NCBI RefSeq assembly: GCF_023544665.1
Contig: NZ_JAMJFL010000001.1
Coordinates: 558,001 to 622,000 of the forward strand
DNA: 64,000 nt
Reading direction: 5' to 3'
Source of the DNA: Streptomyces sp. YS415
GTDB lineage: Bacteria > Actinomycetota > Actinomycetes > Streptomycetales > Streptomycetaceae
Each line of letters begins with the position of its first letter. The first letter of the stretch is position 1. Under the pieces are notes generated by a model, which ran no database searches, was not told the origin of the DNA, and was given only the letters and a program-made list of their open reading frames with translations. Positions 34,672-42,723 of this stretch are shown here, piece after piece. Made by a program: the position numbers and the translations under genes.

Positions 34672-34700
34672 CGGGCCTCAAGGTCACGGTCACCATCTGA
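34648..34700 (+). repeat. Duplicated 3' end of the alcohol dehydrogenase gene
   Basis: 24-bp copies at 34648-34671 and 34677-34700 match at 22 of 24 positions, and each ends with ACCATCTGA, the last codons and stop of the dehydrogenase. The second copy lies over the 3' end of the convergent CopD gene. Confidence 0.8.
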
Positions 34701-35688
34701 TCGGCACCGGCAACGCCGTCAGCAGCCCCGACACCGCCACGACCAGCCCCAGCGCGACGACCTCCACGCGCGCGGGGGCGCAGGCCGTGAGCGGGTCGGC
34801 GGCCCGGCCCAGCCGGATCCGCGCCCACAGGGCGAGCGCGGCGACGGCGGCCACCAGCAGCACCTTGGCGAGCAGCACGCGCCCGTACGCCGTCGCCGTC
34901 AACTGCTCGACGATCGTCTCGGGCGGCATGCGGCGCAGCGAACTGCACACGCCGGTCGCCGTGATGGCGGCCAGCAGAACGGCCGCCACGCGCGCGTAGA
35001 GCCCGAGCAGCGCCGCCCCGGACGGCGGACCGCCGCGCAGGCTCCGCAGGACGTGCAGCAGACCGCCCGCCCACAGCGCCGCACACGTGAGATGGACCAG
35101 CGTCAGGCCGGAACCGGCGAGCGGGGACTGCTCGGTCACCGGATGCGCGCGCAGCGCCTCGGCGACGACGACCGCGGCCAGCGGCCACAGTTGGGTGCCG
35201 GGCCGCCGCGACAGCGCGCACAGCCCGGCCACGGCGAAGGCGTTGACCTCCAGCAGGGCGAGCTTGCCGTCGCGGGTGGCGTACAGGCCGCCGACGTCGA
35301 GGTCGGAGAGGCCCTCCGGTACGAGGTTGCCGGTGGAGACGACGGAGGCCAGTCCCAGGGCGGCGAGGAAACCGGCGCCTGCCGCCCAGGGCGCCCAACT
35401 GCGGGGCGGCGGGGGAGCACCGGGGACGGAACGGGCCAGCCGGTTCACGAACAGTTCGCCGAACGGCACGCACAGGGCCGCGAACAGCACCGTCCGCAGC
35501 AGCGCGATGCCGCCGGTGCCGGGGGCTGCGGCCTCCCCGGTGTCGTGCAGGGCGGGGGACGGCCCGAGCAGCGGTATCAGCGCCCCCAGGGCCACCAGCA
35601 CGAGGACGGCCACGGCGCGGCCGGTGCCGGGGCCGCGCCGGGGCCCGCTCGTGTCGGCCACCTCCGACGTGGGTCGTATCAAGGTCAC
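34690..35688 (-). CDS. CopD family copper resistance membrane protein
   Basis: This 332-residue protein has about eight membrane helices and matches the CopD/YcnJ-type family thought to import or handle copper. Landmarks are ALVLHL-type helix pairs: TLVHLTCAALWAGGLLHVLR near residue 206 and the late ATAYGRVLLAKVLLVAAVAA near 276 containing the GR-x-L-L-x-K motif typical of CopD. The GTG at 35688 is chosen because the frame upstream is unlike protein. No CopC domain is fused. It is convergent with the alcohol dehydrogenase, whose duplicated end it overlaps. Confidence 0.85.
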   Translation of the reverse strand: MTLIRPTSEVADTSGPRRGPGTGRAVAVLVLVALGALIPLLGPSPALHDTGEAAAPGTGGIALLRTVLFAALCVPFGELFVNRLARSVPGAPPPPRSWAPWAAGAGFLAALGLASVVSTGNLVPEGLSDLDVGGLYATRDGKLALLEVNAFAVAGLCALSRRPGTQLWPLAAVVVAEALRAHPVTEQSPLAGSGLTLVHLTCAALWAGGLLHVLRSLRGGPPSGAALLGLYARVAAVLLAAITATGVCSSLRRMPPETIVEQLTATAYGRVLLAKVLLVAAVAALALWARIRLGRAADPLTACAPARVEVVALGLVVAVSGLLTALPVPIRW

Positions 35689-35788
35689 CTCATGATCTTC
35701 ACCAGTCGCCCCAGAACCGGGCAAGCGCTGGAAAACAACTGGCGGTACGGCATTCCGCCCATGAGTACGTTTTCGGACGGCCCGCATC

Positions 35789-37141
35789 TCAGCTCCAGCC
35801 CGCCGGATCGGCGCCCAGGGGGCCGGGCGGGCGTGCCCAGTCACCGGGCCCGCCCTCGTAGGCCACCGGCGGCAGGGCGTACCGCAGCCGCCCGAGCGCG
35901 CTGTCCGTCTCGGCCAGCCAGGGCTCCGGCCCCTCGTACGCCACCCCGCCCGTGCCGGTCGCGTCGATTCCGTCCGTCAGCCACAGCGCGGTGCGCGCCA
36001 GCGCCAGCCGTACGACCCTGCTGCCGCCGTCGTCGGCCTGCTCGGTCAGGGCGCGCAGCACGGCCGCCGCGAGCAGGTAGCCGGTGCCGTGGTCGAGCGC
36101 CTGGGCGGGCAGTGCGCCCGGCCGCTGGGCCGAGCCCTCCGTGACGGCGATGCCGGTCGCCGCCTGGACCAGGCTGTCGAACCCGCGCCGCCGTCCCCAG
36201 GGCCCGGACGTGCCCCACGCCGACACCTGCGCCACGACCACCCCGGGCCGGCGCTCCGCCAGCGCCTCGGGGGCCAGCCCGAACCGGTCCAGGGCGCCCG
36301 GCCGGTACCCGGTGACGACCACGTCGGCGCTCTTCAACAGCTCCTCCAGGGCGCGCCGGTCCGCCCTCAGGTCCAGCGTGGCGGACCGCTTGCCGAACCC
36401 CGTGTCCGCGTGCTGGTCGGGGAGTTCGGGGTACCGCGGCGGATCGACGCGCAGCACGTCCGCGCCGAGCAGGGCGAGGGTGCGGGTGCCGACCGGGCCC
36501 GCGAGGACCCGGGTGAGGTCCAGGACCCGGACCCCGTCCAGCGGGAGCGCCGGACCGGCCGACGGAAGCACGCGCGCGGGGGCCGGGTCCAGCCGCTCCC
36601 GTTCCACCAGCGGACGCCCGGCCACCGCGCGGGCCTGCGGATGCGCCGCCCACTCCTCGGGCGTCCGTACCGCGACCGCGAGGCCGCCCGCCGCGTACAC
36701 GGCCTCCTCGACCTGTGCGGCGGACCGCTCCGCGAGCGCCGCCTCGACGCCGTCCGGACGACAGCCCAGCGCCGTCAGCAACCGCTCCGTGTGGTGCGGG
36801 TAGTTGGCGTGCGTGCGCACCCAGCCGTCCGCTGTCCGCCAGAACCGCGACAGGGGTGCGAAGGCGACCGGCGCCCGGCCATCGATCAACAGATGCCGTT
36901 CACTCGCGAACGCCGTACCGACAACGCCGTCGTCCACCCGGACCCCGGGCACCACCCGCAGCCGGGCCCCCCGCGCACCGAGTTCGGCGGCGGCCAGCGC
37001 GCACGCGCTCACGCACGCGCGTGCCAACTCCCGCACCGGAAGCCGTCCCTGGAGCACCCCCTCGCGCGGAACGGTCGACAGCCGCGGAAGAAGCGCGGGA
37101 TCGCCGCCCAGCGCGGCCCAGGCGTACGTCAGGGAGTCCAT
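35789..37141 (-). CDS. CaiB/BaiF class III CoA-transferase family protein with halves in permuted order
   Basis: This 450-residue protein has the usual class III CoA-transferase start motif, LDLTRVLAGPVGTRTLALLG, only at residues 208-227. The next segments follow in normal order: GFGKRSATLDLR, VVVTGYRPGALDRFGL, VSAWGTSGPWGRRRGFDS and the likely catalytic Asp350 in ALDHGTGYLL. The segment that normally comes last, RTADGWVRTHANYPHHTERL then EEWAAHPQARA, is instead at residues 102-171. The protein therefore looks circularly permuted. ATG 37141 lies ten codons inside a longer open frame. A 19-bp palindrome overlaps the promoter region. Substrate unknown. Confidence 0.85.
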   Translation of the reverse strand: MDSLTYAWAALGGDPALLPRLSTVPREGVLQGRLPVRELARACVSACALAAAELGARGARLRVVPGVRVDDGVVGTAFASERHLLIDGRAPVAFAPLSRFWRTADGWVRTHANYPHHTERLLTALGCRPDGVEAALAERSAAQVEEAVYAAGGLAVAVRTPEEWAAHPQARAVAGRPLVERERLDPAPARVLPSAGPALPLDGVRVLDLTRVLAGPVGTRTLALLGADVLRVDPPRYPELPDQHADTGFGKRSATLDLRADRRALEELLKSADVVVTGYRPGALDRFGLAPEALAERRPGVVVAQVSAWGTSGPWGRRRGFDSLVQAATGIAVTEGSAQRPGALPAQALDHGTGYLLAAAVLRALTEQADDGGSRVVRLALARTALWLTDGIDATGTGGVAYEGPEPWLAETDSALGRLRYALPPVAYEGGPGDWARPPGPLGADPAGWS

Positions 37142-37155
37142 GACCGCACTATGCA

Positions 37156-37174
37156 GTATTGACTGAATCAATAC
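37156..37174. promoter_or_regulatory. 19-bp near-perfect palindrome upstream of the CoA-transferase
   Basis: GTATTGA and TCAATAC arms flank a 5-bp centre (CTGAA) about 15 bp before the start codon, in otherwise GC-rich DNA. Size and placement suit a TetR- or MarR-type operator. Confidence 0.55.
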
Positions 37175-37204
37175 ATGACGCGGCCCGTCCTCCCCACCGC
37201 GCGA

Positions 37205-37235
37205 AAGGGCCGGACGGTGGCTCCGTCCGGCCCTT
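37205..37235 (-). terminator. Terminator of the proximal subtilase gene
   Basis: Perfect 13-bp arms AAGGGCCGGACGG and CCGTCCGGCCCTT with a 5-base loop, 16 bp after the subtilase stop codon, followed on the minus strand by a short T-run (CCCTTTCGC). Confidence 0.85.
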
Positions 37236-37251
37236 CACCTGCTGGTGTCCG

Positions 37252-38745
37252 CTACTTCGTGACCGCGTCCAGCGCGTCCGTCATGCCCCAGCCGTAGAAC
37301 CCGTTGCGGTTCTTCGAGCCCTCGCACACCGCGTCGATCTTGCCGTCGCCGTCGATGTCGTACGGGTCGGTGCACGCCGTGGCGTCGGCCTGGGCGTACA
37401 GCAGCGCCTTGACCGCGGCCGGCGGCGCCCACGGGTGCGTCGACTTGATGAGCGCGGCGACGCCCGCGACGTGCGGCGAGGCCATCGACGTACCGGCCAT
37501 GTAGCCCCACTTGCCGCCGGGCAGCGTGCCCAGGATCAGGCCGCTGGTGGCCGGCGGGGCCGGGGTCTGGAAGCGGGTCGAGTCGCCGCCGGGCGCGGCG
37601 ATGTCGATCACGCCGAGACCGTGGTTGGAGAAGGACGACTTGATGCCCTTCGCGCCGGTCGACGCCACCGTCACGATGCCCGGCAGCTGGGTCGGTATGT
37701 CGAGGCACTCGGACGGGTCGATGACCCGCTCCGAGGGCGTGCCGTCGTTCGGCGAGACCGGGTCGGTGATCTCGTCGGCCGCGAGGTCGTAGTTCTCGTT
37801 GCCGGCCGCCGCGACGTTGACGGCGCCCTTCTTCTCCGCGTACCGCGAGGCCCGGGTGATGGCGTCGACGAGCGCCTTCTGGTCCGGGTCGTTCTTGCAG
37901 TTGAAGTACCACGGGTCGGTGTAATAGCTGTTGTTCGTCACGTCGACCCCGTGCTCGGCCGCCCACACGAAGCCGCACACGACGGCCTCCGTGTAGAAGT
38001 ACCCGGCGGTCGTCGACACCTTGATGCCGGAGACCTTCACCCCGGGCGCGACACCGGTCATGCCGACGCCGTTCTTGGCGGCGGCGATCTCACCGGCCAC
38101 GTGCGTGCCGTGCGCGCTCTCGGTCGGGCCCGGCCGCCAGGCGCCGTCGGCGGTGTCGGGCTTGCCCGTCACGCAGTTGACCGACGCCGCACGGTCGAAG
38201 TTGGGCGCGAGGTCGGGGTGGGTGTCGTCGACGCCGGTGTCGATCACCGCGACGGTGACGTCCCGGCTGCCCAGCGACTTCTCGTGCGCCTTGTCCGCCT
38301 TGATGGCAGGCAGGTCCCACTGCAGGGGCTGGAGCGGGTCCTGGCCCTCGGCCACCTCGACGGCCGCGGCCTCGGCGGTGCCGAGCACCTTCGGCGTGCC
38401 GACGTCCGTCGTCGACTGGGCAGGCAGCGGCGCGTTGCGGGTGTTGCCGGCCGAGGCCACCCCGGGCACCGTGCGCAGCGTCTTGGCGAAGTCGGGGTTC
38501 GCCGAGTGGACGACGATCACACCGATCTGGTCGTACGAGGTCACGATCGTGCCGCCGGCCTGGGCGATGGCCCGCTCCACGCGCGGTGAAGGGCCGTGGC
38601 CGGGCTGGACGTTGACGACGTAGCTGAGCGACGTCGCGTCCGGCTCGGCCGCCGCCGACACGTTCGGCAGCAGGGCGAGCGCCGTCGCCATGGCCATCCC
38701 GGCGGGGACGGCCAGCACGCGGCGAGAGCGGAAGTGCGCTGTCAT
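37252..38745 (-). CDS. Secreted S8 family subtilisin-like serine protease (copy 1)
   Basis: This 497-residue preproprotease starts with a signal peptide (RRVLAVPAGMAMATALALLP, with cleavage after the SAAA region). A short inhibitor I9-like propeptide with YVVNVQPG and GVIVVHSANPDFAKTLRTVP follows. The catalytic triad is Asp in VIDTGVDDTH (about 168), His in HGTHVAGE (about 215) and Ser in GTSMASPHVAG (about 418). DIDGDGKID near the C-terminus resembles a calcium-binding loop. It is 25 bp downstream of its paralogue and probably cotranscribed; the two are alike along their whole length, a tandem duplication. Confidence 0.95.
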   Translation of the reverse strand: MTAHFRSRRVLAVPAGMAMATALALLPNVSAAAEPDATSLSYVVNVQPGHGPSPRVERAIAQAGGTIVTSYDQIGVIVVHSANPDFAKTLRTVPGVASAGNTRNAPLPAQSTTDVGTPKVLGTAEAAAVEVAEGQDPLQPLQWDLPAIKADKAHEKSLGSRDVTVAVIDTGVDDTHPDLAPNFDRAASVNCVTGKPDTADGAWRPGPTESAHGTHVAGEIAAAKNGVGMTGVAPGVKVSGIKVSTTAGYFYTEAVVCGFVWAAEHGVDVTNNSYYTDPWYFNCKNDPDQKALVDAITRASRYAEKKGAVNVAAAGNENYDLAADEITDPVSPNDGTPSERVIDPSECLDIPTQLPGIVTVASTGAKGIKSSFSNHGLGVIDIAAPGGDSTRFQTPAPPATSGLILGTLPGGKWGYMAGTSMASPHVAGVAALIKSTHPWAPPAAVKALLYAQADATACTDPYDIDGDGKIDAVCEGSKNRNGFYGWGMTDALDAVTK

Positions 38746-38770
38746 GGTGTCAGTTTCTCCCGTTCGTGTC

Positions 38771-40297
38771 CTACTTGACCGCGCGCAGCGCGTTGACGAT
38801 GCCGAAGCCGTAGAAGCCGTTCACGCGCGTGCCGCCCTCGCACACCGCGTCCTGGGTGCCGTCGCCGTTCTGGTCGTAGGACTCGGGGCAGCCCGGGTTG
38901 TCCGCCTGCGCCTTCAGCATCGCCTGGAGCGCGGCTCCGTTCGCCCACGGGTGCTTGGACTTCAGCAGCGCGGCCACGCCCGCGGCGTGCGGCGAGGCCA
39001 TCGAGGTGCCCTGGAGGAAGGCGTACTGCCCGTTGGGCATGGTCGACAGGATGCGGCCGTTCTTCGAGGGCGTGTCGGGTATCTGGTACAGCCGGTCGCC
39101 GCCCGGGGCCGCGACGTCGACGACGCCCCTGCCGTACGAGGAGTAGTACGACTTGAGGTTCTGCACGCCCGTCGCGCTGACCGTGACGATCCCCGGCAGC
39201 TGGGTCGGCACGTCGTAGCACTCGTGCGGGTCGATCGTGCGCTCCACCGGGGTGGAGTCGTCGGGGCTGGAGTCGTCGACGATCGCGTCCGCGTCCAGGT
39301 CGTGGTTGGAGTTGCCCGCCGAGGCCAGGTGCAGGGTGCCCTTGCGCTGGGCGTACAGCTGGGCCCGGTTGACCGCGTCGACGATGGCCCGCTGGTCGGG
39401 GTCGTCCATGCAGTTGTACAGCCACGGGTCCACGTAGTAGCTGTTGTTCGTGATCTCCACGCCGTGGTCGGCGGCGAACACGAAGGCGCACACGACGCTC
39501 TCGGGGTAGAACAGCCCGTTGTCCGGGTCGCTCACCTTGATGCCGGAGACCTTGACGCCGGGGGCCACGCCCGCGACGCCGATGCCGTTGCGGGCGGCGG
39601 CGATCTCGCCCGCGACGTGCGTGCCGTGGTAGTCGTCCGCGGTGTACGGCCGCCAGGCGCCCTCACTGGTGTCCGCGACGCCGCCGACGCAGTTGGCCGA
39701 CTGGGACTTGGAGAAGTTCGGCGCGAGGTCCGGGTGGGTGTCGTCGACGCCAGTGTCGATGACCGCGACGGTCACCTTGCTGCTGCCGGGGTTGATCTTC
39801 GCTGCCTTGTCGGCGCCGATGGCGCGCAGGTCCCACTGGTCGGCCTCGAGCGGCTCGGTGTCGGGAGCGGCGGCGGCCGCCGTCCTCGCGGCCTGGGCGT
39901 CGGTGAGGAACTCCGCGGCGCCCTGGTCCGTGGTGCCGGCGGCGGCCAGCGGCGCGGTACGCGTCGCACCCGCCGACTGCACTCCGCGCACCTGGCGCAG
40001 CTGCTTGCCGAAGTCCGGGTTGGCGGAGTGGGCGACGATCACCCCGATCTTGTCGTACGACGCCACGACGGTTCCCCCGGCCGTGGCGACGGCCTTCTTC
40101 ACCGACTCGATGGTCCGGCGGTCCGTCGTGGTGTTCACGACGTAGGCCAGGTTCGGCGCGTCCGCGGCCTGCTCGGCGGTGGTCTCCGCGAGCGGGGCGG
40201 CCGTCGCGCCGGCCGGCAGGAAGCCGAGCGAAGCGGTCAGCGACAGCACGACGGGGACGGCCAGCGCGAGCCGGCGTCTGGAAGGCAGATGAGCCAT
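38771..40297 (-). CDS. Secreted S8 family subtilisin-like serine protease (copy 2)
   Basis: This 508-residue paralogue of the next gene has the same layout. A signal peptide (RRRLALAVPVVLSLTASLGF) is followed by a propeptide with YVVNTTTD and GVIVAHSANPDFGKQLRQVR. The mature domain carries Asp in VIDTGVDDTH (about 181), His in HGTHVAGE (about 224) and Ser in GTSMASPHAAG (about 429). The calcium-loop-like stretch near the C-terminus reads DQNGDGTQDAVCEGG, in place of DIDGDGKIDAVCEGS in copy 1. Extracellular protein degradation or developmental proteolysis is likely. The promoter should lie in 40298-40500. Confidence 0.95.
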   Translation of the reverse strand: MAHLPSRRRLALAVPVVLSLTASLGFLPAGATAAPLAETTAEQAADAPNLAYVVNTTTDRRTIESVKKAVATAGGTVVASYDKIGVIVAHSANPDFGKQLRQVRGVQSAGATRTAPLAAAGTTDQGAAEFLTDAQAARTAAAAAPDTEPLEADQWDLRAIGADKAAKINPGSSKVTVAVIDTGVDDTHPDLAPNFSKSQSANCVGGVADTSEGAWRPYTADDYHGTHVAGEIAAARNGIGVAGVAPGVKVSGIKVSDPDNGLFYPESVVCAFVFAADHGVEITNNSYYVDPWLYNCMDDPDQRAIVDAVNRAQLYAQRKGTLHLASAGNSNHDLDADAIVDDSSPDDSTPVERTIDPHECYDVPTQLPGIVTVSATGVQNLKSYYSSYGRGVVDVAAPGGDRLYQIPDTPSKNGRILSTMPNGQYAFLQGTSMASPHAAGVAALLKSKHPWANGAALQAMLKAQADNPGCPESYDQNGDGTQDAVCEGGTRVNGFYGFGIVNALRAVK

Positions 40298-40600
40298 GGG
40301 ATCTCCACATCATCCGGAAACGAAACCGGCCCGAGGCACAGGTGGTGCTCGGGCAGGTACATGACGGGCGTGCAGGGTGAAACTATCTCCCCGCCTCGCT
40401 GGCCAGCAATGACCTACAGGCGATGAGTTCGGAAAGTAGTCCGCCGGGTTGAACCGGTCCTCGCGTGGCGCCGTGACGTTGAACAGGGGGCGCGAGCACG
40501 ATCGAGCTCCCTGCCCACCGCTGAGAACAGAGCCGCCATGTCCGTACCGCACCCGTCCCCGTCCACCGCCGCACCAGCGCCCGTACCGCGAGGAGACTCC
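40298..40600. other. 303-bp divergent promoter region between the subtilases and the acetate-uptake operon
   Basis: No gene is visible. The motif GTTGAAC occurs twice in direct orientation, at 40448-40454 and 40478-40484, 30 bp apart, upstream of the DUF485 gene; it may be a regulator site or promoter element. No hairpin terminator was found. Confidence 0.4.
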
Positions 40601-40957
40601 GTGGCCACCGACGCACCGCCCCCGTCGAAAGAGCAACACCAACTCCCCTCCACCGAGGAGTTCACCGCGGTGCAGCAGAGCGCGGAGTTCGCCGAACTGC
40701 GCCGTTCCTACCGCTCCTTCGCCTTTCCGCTGACCGTCGCCTTCATCGCCTGGTACCTGCTGTACGTGCTGCTGTCGATCTACGCCGGTGACTTCATGGG
40801 CACCAAGCTGTTCGGCAACATCAACGTGGCCCTCGTCCTCGGCCTCGCCCAGTTCCTCACCACGTTCCTCATCGCCTGGTGGTACGCGCGGCACGCCGCC
40901 GCGAAGCTCGACCCCAAGGCCGACGCGATCAAGTCCCGGATGGAGGGCGGCGCATGA
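40601..40957 (+). CDS. DUF485 membrane protein (small partner of ActP)
   Basis: This 118-residue protein has two membrane helices (FPLTVAFIAWYLLYVLLSIY at about 47-66 and VALVLGLAQFLTTFLIAWWY at about 80-99) and a basic cytoplasmic tail. DUF485 proteins are commonly encoded next to cation/acetate symporters, as here, where the downstream gene overlaps by 4 bp (ATGA). GTG 40601 is chosen because GAGGAG lies 5 bases before it; ATG 40538 is in frame but has a poorer ribosome site. Confidence 0.88.
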   Translation: MATDAPPPSKEQHQLPSTEEFTAVQQSAEFAELRRSYRSFAFPLTVAFIAWYLLYVLLSIYAGDFMGTKLFGNINVALVLGLAQFLTTFLIAWWYARHAAAKLDPKADAIKSRMEGGA

Positions 40958-42576
40958 GCACCGCGCACATGTTCCTTGCGGCCGACCCGGCGAGCGAGCA
41001 CCGCACGCTGATCATCAGCCTCTTCGCGGTCTTCGTCGTCGCGACCCTCGGCATCACGGTGTGGGCGGGCCGCCAGACCAAGGACGCCAACGACTTCTAC
41101 GCGGGCGGCCGCCAGTTCACCGGCTTCCAGAACGGCCTCGCCGTCTCCGGCGACTACATGTCCGCCGCGTCCTTCCTCGGCATCGCGGGCGCCATCGCCC
41201 TGTTCGGCTACGACGGCTTCCTGTACTCCATCGGCTTCCTGGTCGCCTGGCTCATCGCGCTGCTGCTGGTCGCCGAGCCGCTGCGCAACTCCGGCCGCTA
41301 CACCATGGGCGACGTCCTCGCCTACCGGATGCGCCAGCGCCCGGTCCGCACGGCGGCCGGCACCTCCACGATCGTGGTGTCGATCTTCTACCTGCTGGCG
41401 CAGATGGCCGGCGCGGGCGTCCTGGTCTCCTTGCTGATGGGCATCACCAGCGACGCCGGCAAGATCGTCATCGTCGCCCTGGTCGGCGTCCTGATGATCA
41501 TGTACGTCACCATCGGCGGCATGAAGGGCACCACCTGGGTCCAGATGGTCAAGGCCGTGCTGCTGATGACCGGTGCCCTGCTGCTGACCTTCCTGGTCCT
41601 GCTGAAGTTCGACTTCAACGTCTCCGACCTGCTCGGCGCCGCCTCCGACCAGAGCGGCAAGGGCGCGGCGTTCCTGGAGCCCGGCCTGAAGTACGGCGCC
41701 ACCGGCACCAGCAAGCTGGACTTCATCTCGCTGGGCATCGCGCTGATCCTCGGCACCGCCGGCCTGCCGCACATCCTGATCCGCTTCTACACGGTTCCCA
41801 CCTCCAAGGCCGCCCGCAAGTCCGTGATCTGGGCGATCGGCCTGATCGGCTCCTTCTACCTGATGACCCTCGCGCTCGGCTTCGGCGCCGCCGCGCTGAT
41901 CTCACAGGAGGAGATCACCAGCTCCAACAAGGCGGGCAACACGGCGGCCCCGCTGCTCGCGCTGCATCTGGGCGGCGTCGACTCCAACTGGGGCGCCATC
42001 CTGCTCGCCACCATCTCCGCGGTCGCCTTCGCGACCATCCTCGCGGTGGTCGCGGGCCTGACGCTGGCCTCGTCCTCGTCGTTCGCCCACGACATCTACG
42101 CCAACGTCATCAAGAAGGGGAAGGCCACCGACAAGGAGGAGGTCCGCGCCGCCCGCTGGGCGACCGTCGGCATCGGCGTCGTCTCCATCGCGCTGGGCGC
42201 CCTGGCCCGCGACCTGAACGTGGCCGGCCTCGTCGCCCTGGCCTTCGCGGTCGCCGCCTCCGCCAACCTGCCGACGATCCTCTACAGCCTCTTCTGGAAG
42301 CGGTTCACCACCCAGGGCGCCCTGTGGTCGATCTACGGCGGTCTGACCACCGCGGTCGGCCTGGTGCTGTTCTCGCCGGTCGTCTCCGGCAAACCCACCT
42401 CGATGTTCCCGGACGTCGACTTCCACTGGTTCCCGCTGGAGAACCCCGGCATCATCTCGATCCCGGTCGGCTTCCTGCTGGGCATCATCGGCACCTACCT
42501 GTCCAAGGAGGAGCCGGACAAGGGCAAGTACGCCGAGCTGGAGGTCCGGTCCCTGACCGGCACCGGCGCCCACTGA
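40954..42576 (+). CDS. actP: Cation/acetate symporter ActP (sodium:solute symporter family)
   Basis: This 540-residue protein has about 13 membrane segments and the SSS-family signature. Landmarks are DFYAGGRQFTGFQNGLAVSG near residue 46, DYMSAASFLGIAGAIALFGY near 66, GTAGLPHILIRFYTVP near 269, and the late ASANLPTILYSLFWKRFT near 433. ActP imports acetate or other short monocarboxylates with sodium. The start overlaps the DUF485 stop. The pair ends at a strong terminator. I chose ActP because its motifs closely match it, though a related pyruvate or propionate carrier is possible. Confidence 0.93.
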   Translation: MSTAHMFLAADPASEHRTLIISLFAVFVVATLGITVWAGRQTKDANDFYAGGRQFTGFQNGLAVSGDYMSAASFLGIAGAIALFGYDGFLYSIGFLVAWLIALLLVAEPLRNSGRYTMGDVLAYRMRQRPVRTAAGTSTIVVSIFYLLAQMAGAGVLVSLLMGITSDAGKIVIVALVGVLMIMYVTIGGMKGTTWVQMVKAVLLMTGALLLTFLVLLKFDFNVSDLLGAASDQSGKGAAFLEPGLKYGATGTSKLDFISLGIALILGTAGLPHILIRFYTVPTSKAARKSVIWAIGLIGSFYLMTLALGFGAAALISQEEITSSNKAGNTAAPLLALHLGGVDSNWGAILLATISAVAFATILAVVAGLTLASSSSFAHDIYANVIKKGKATDKEEVRAARWATVGIGVVSIALGALARDLNVAGLVALAFAVAASANLPTILYSLFWKRFTTQGALWSIYGGLTTAVGLVLFSPVVSGKPTSMFPDVDFHWFPLENPGIISIPVGFLLGIIGTYLSKEEPDKGKYAELEVRSLTGTGAH

Positions 42577-42589
42577 GCACGCCTCCCCG

Positions 42590-42625
42590 CGCGGCCGCGT
42601 CGTAGATCCCTACGACGCGGCCGCG
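42590..42625 (+). terminator. Strong terminator after actP
   Basis: Perfect 16-bp arms CGCGGCCGCGTCGTAG and CTACGACGCGGCCGCG enclose a 4-base loop, followed by TCTTA, 13 bp after the actP stop. Confidence 0.92.
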
Positions 42626-42723
42626 TCTTACCTCGTGGGATCGGGCCCTGTCGTTGTCGGTGCGGTCACGTAGGCTCGCAAGTGACGCAACATGAGTGCT
42701 CCGCGACGAGGGAGGGGGCCCAC

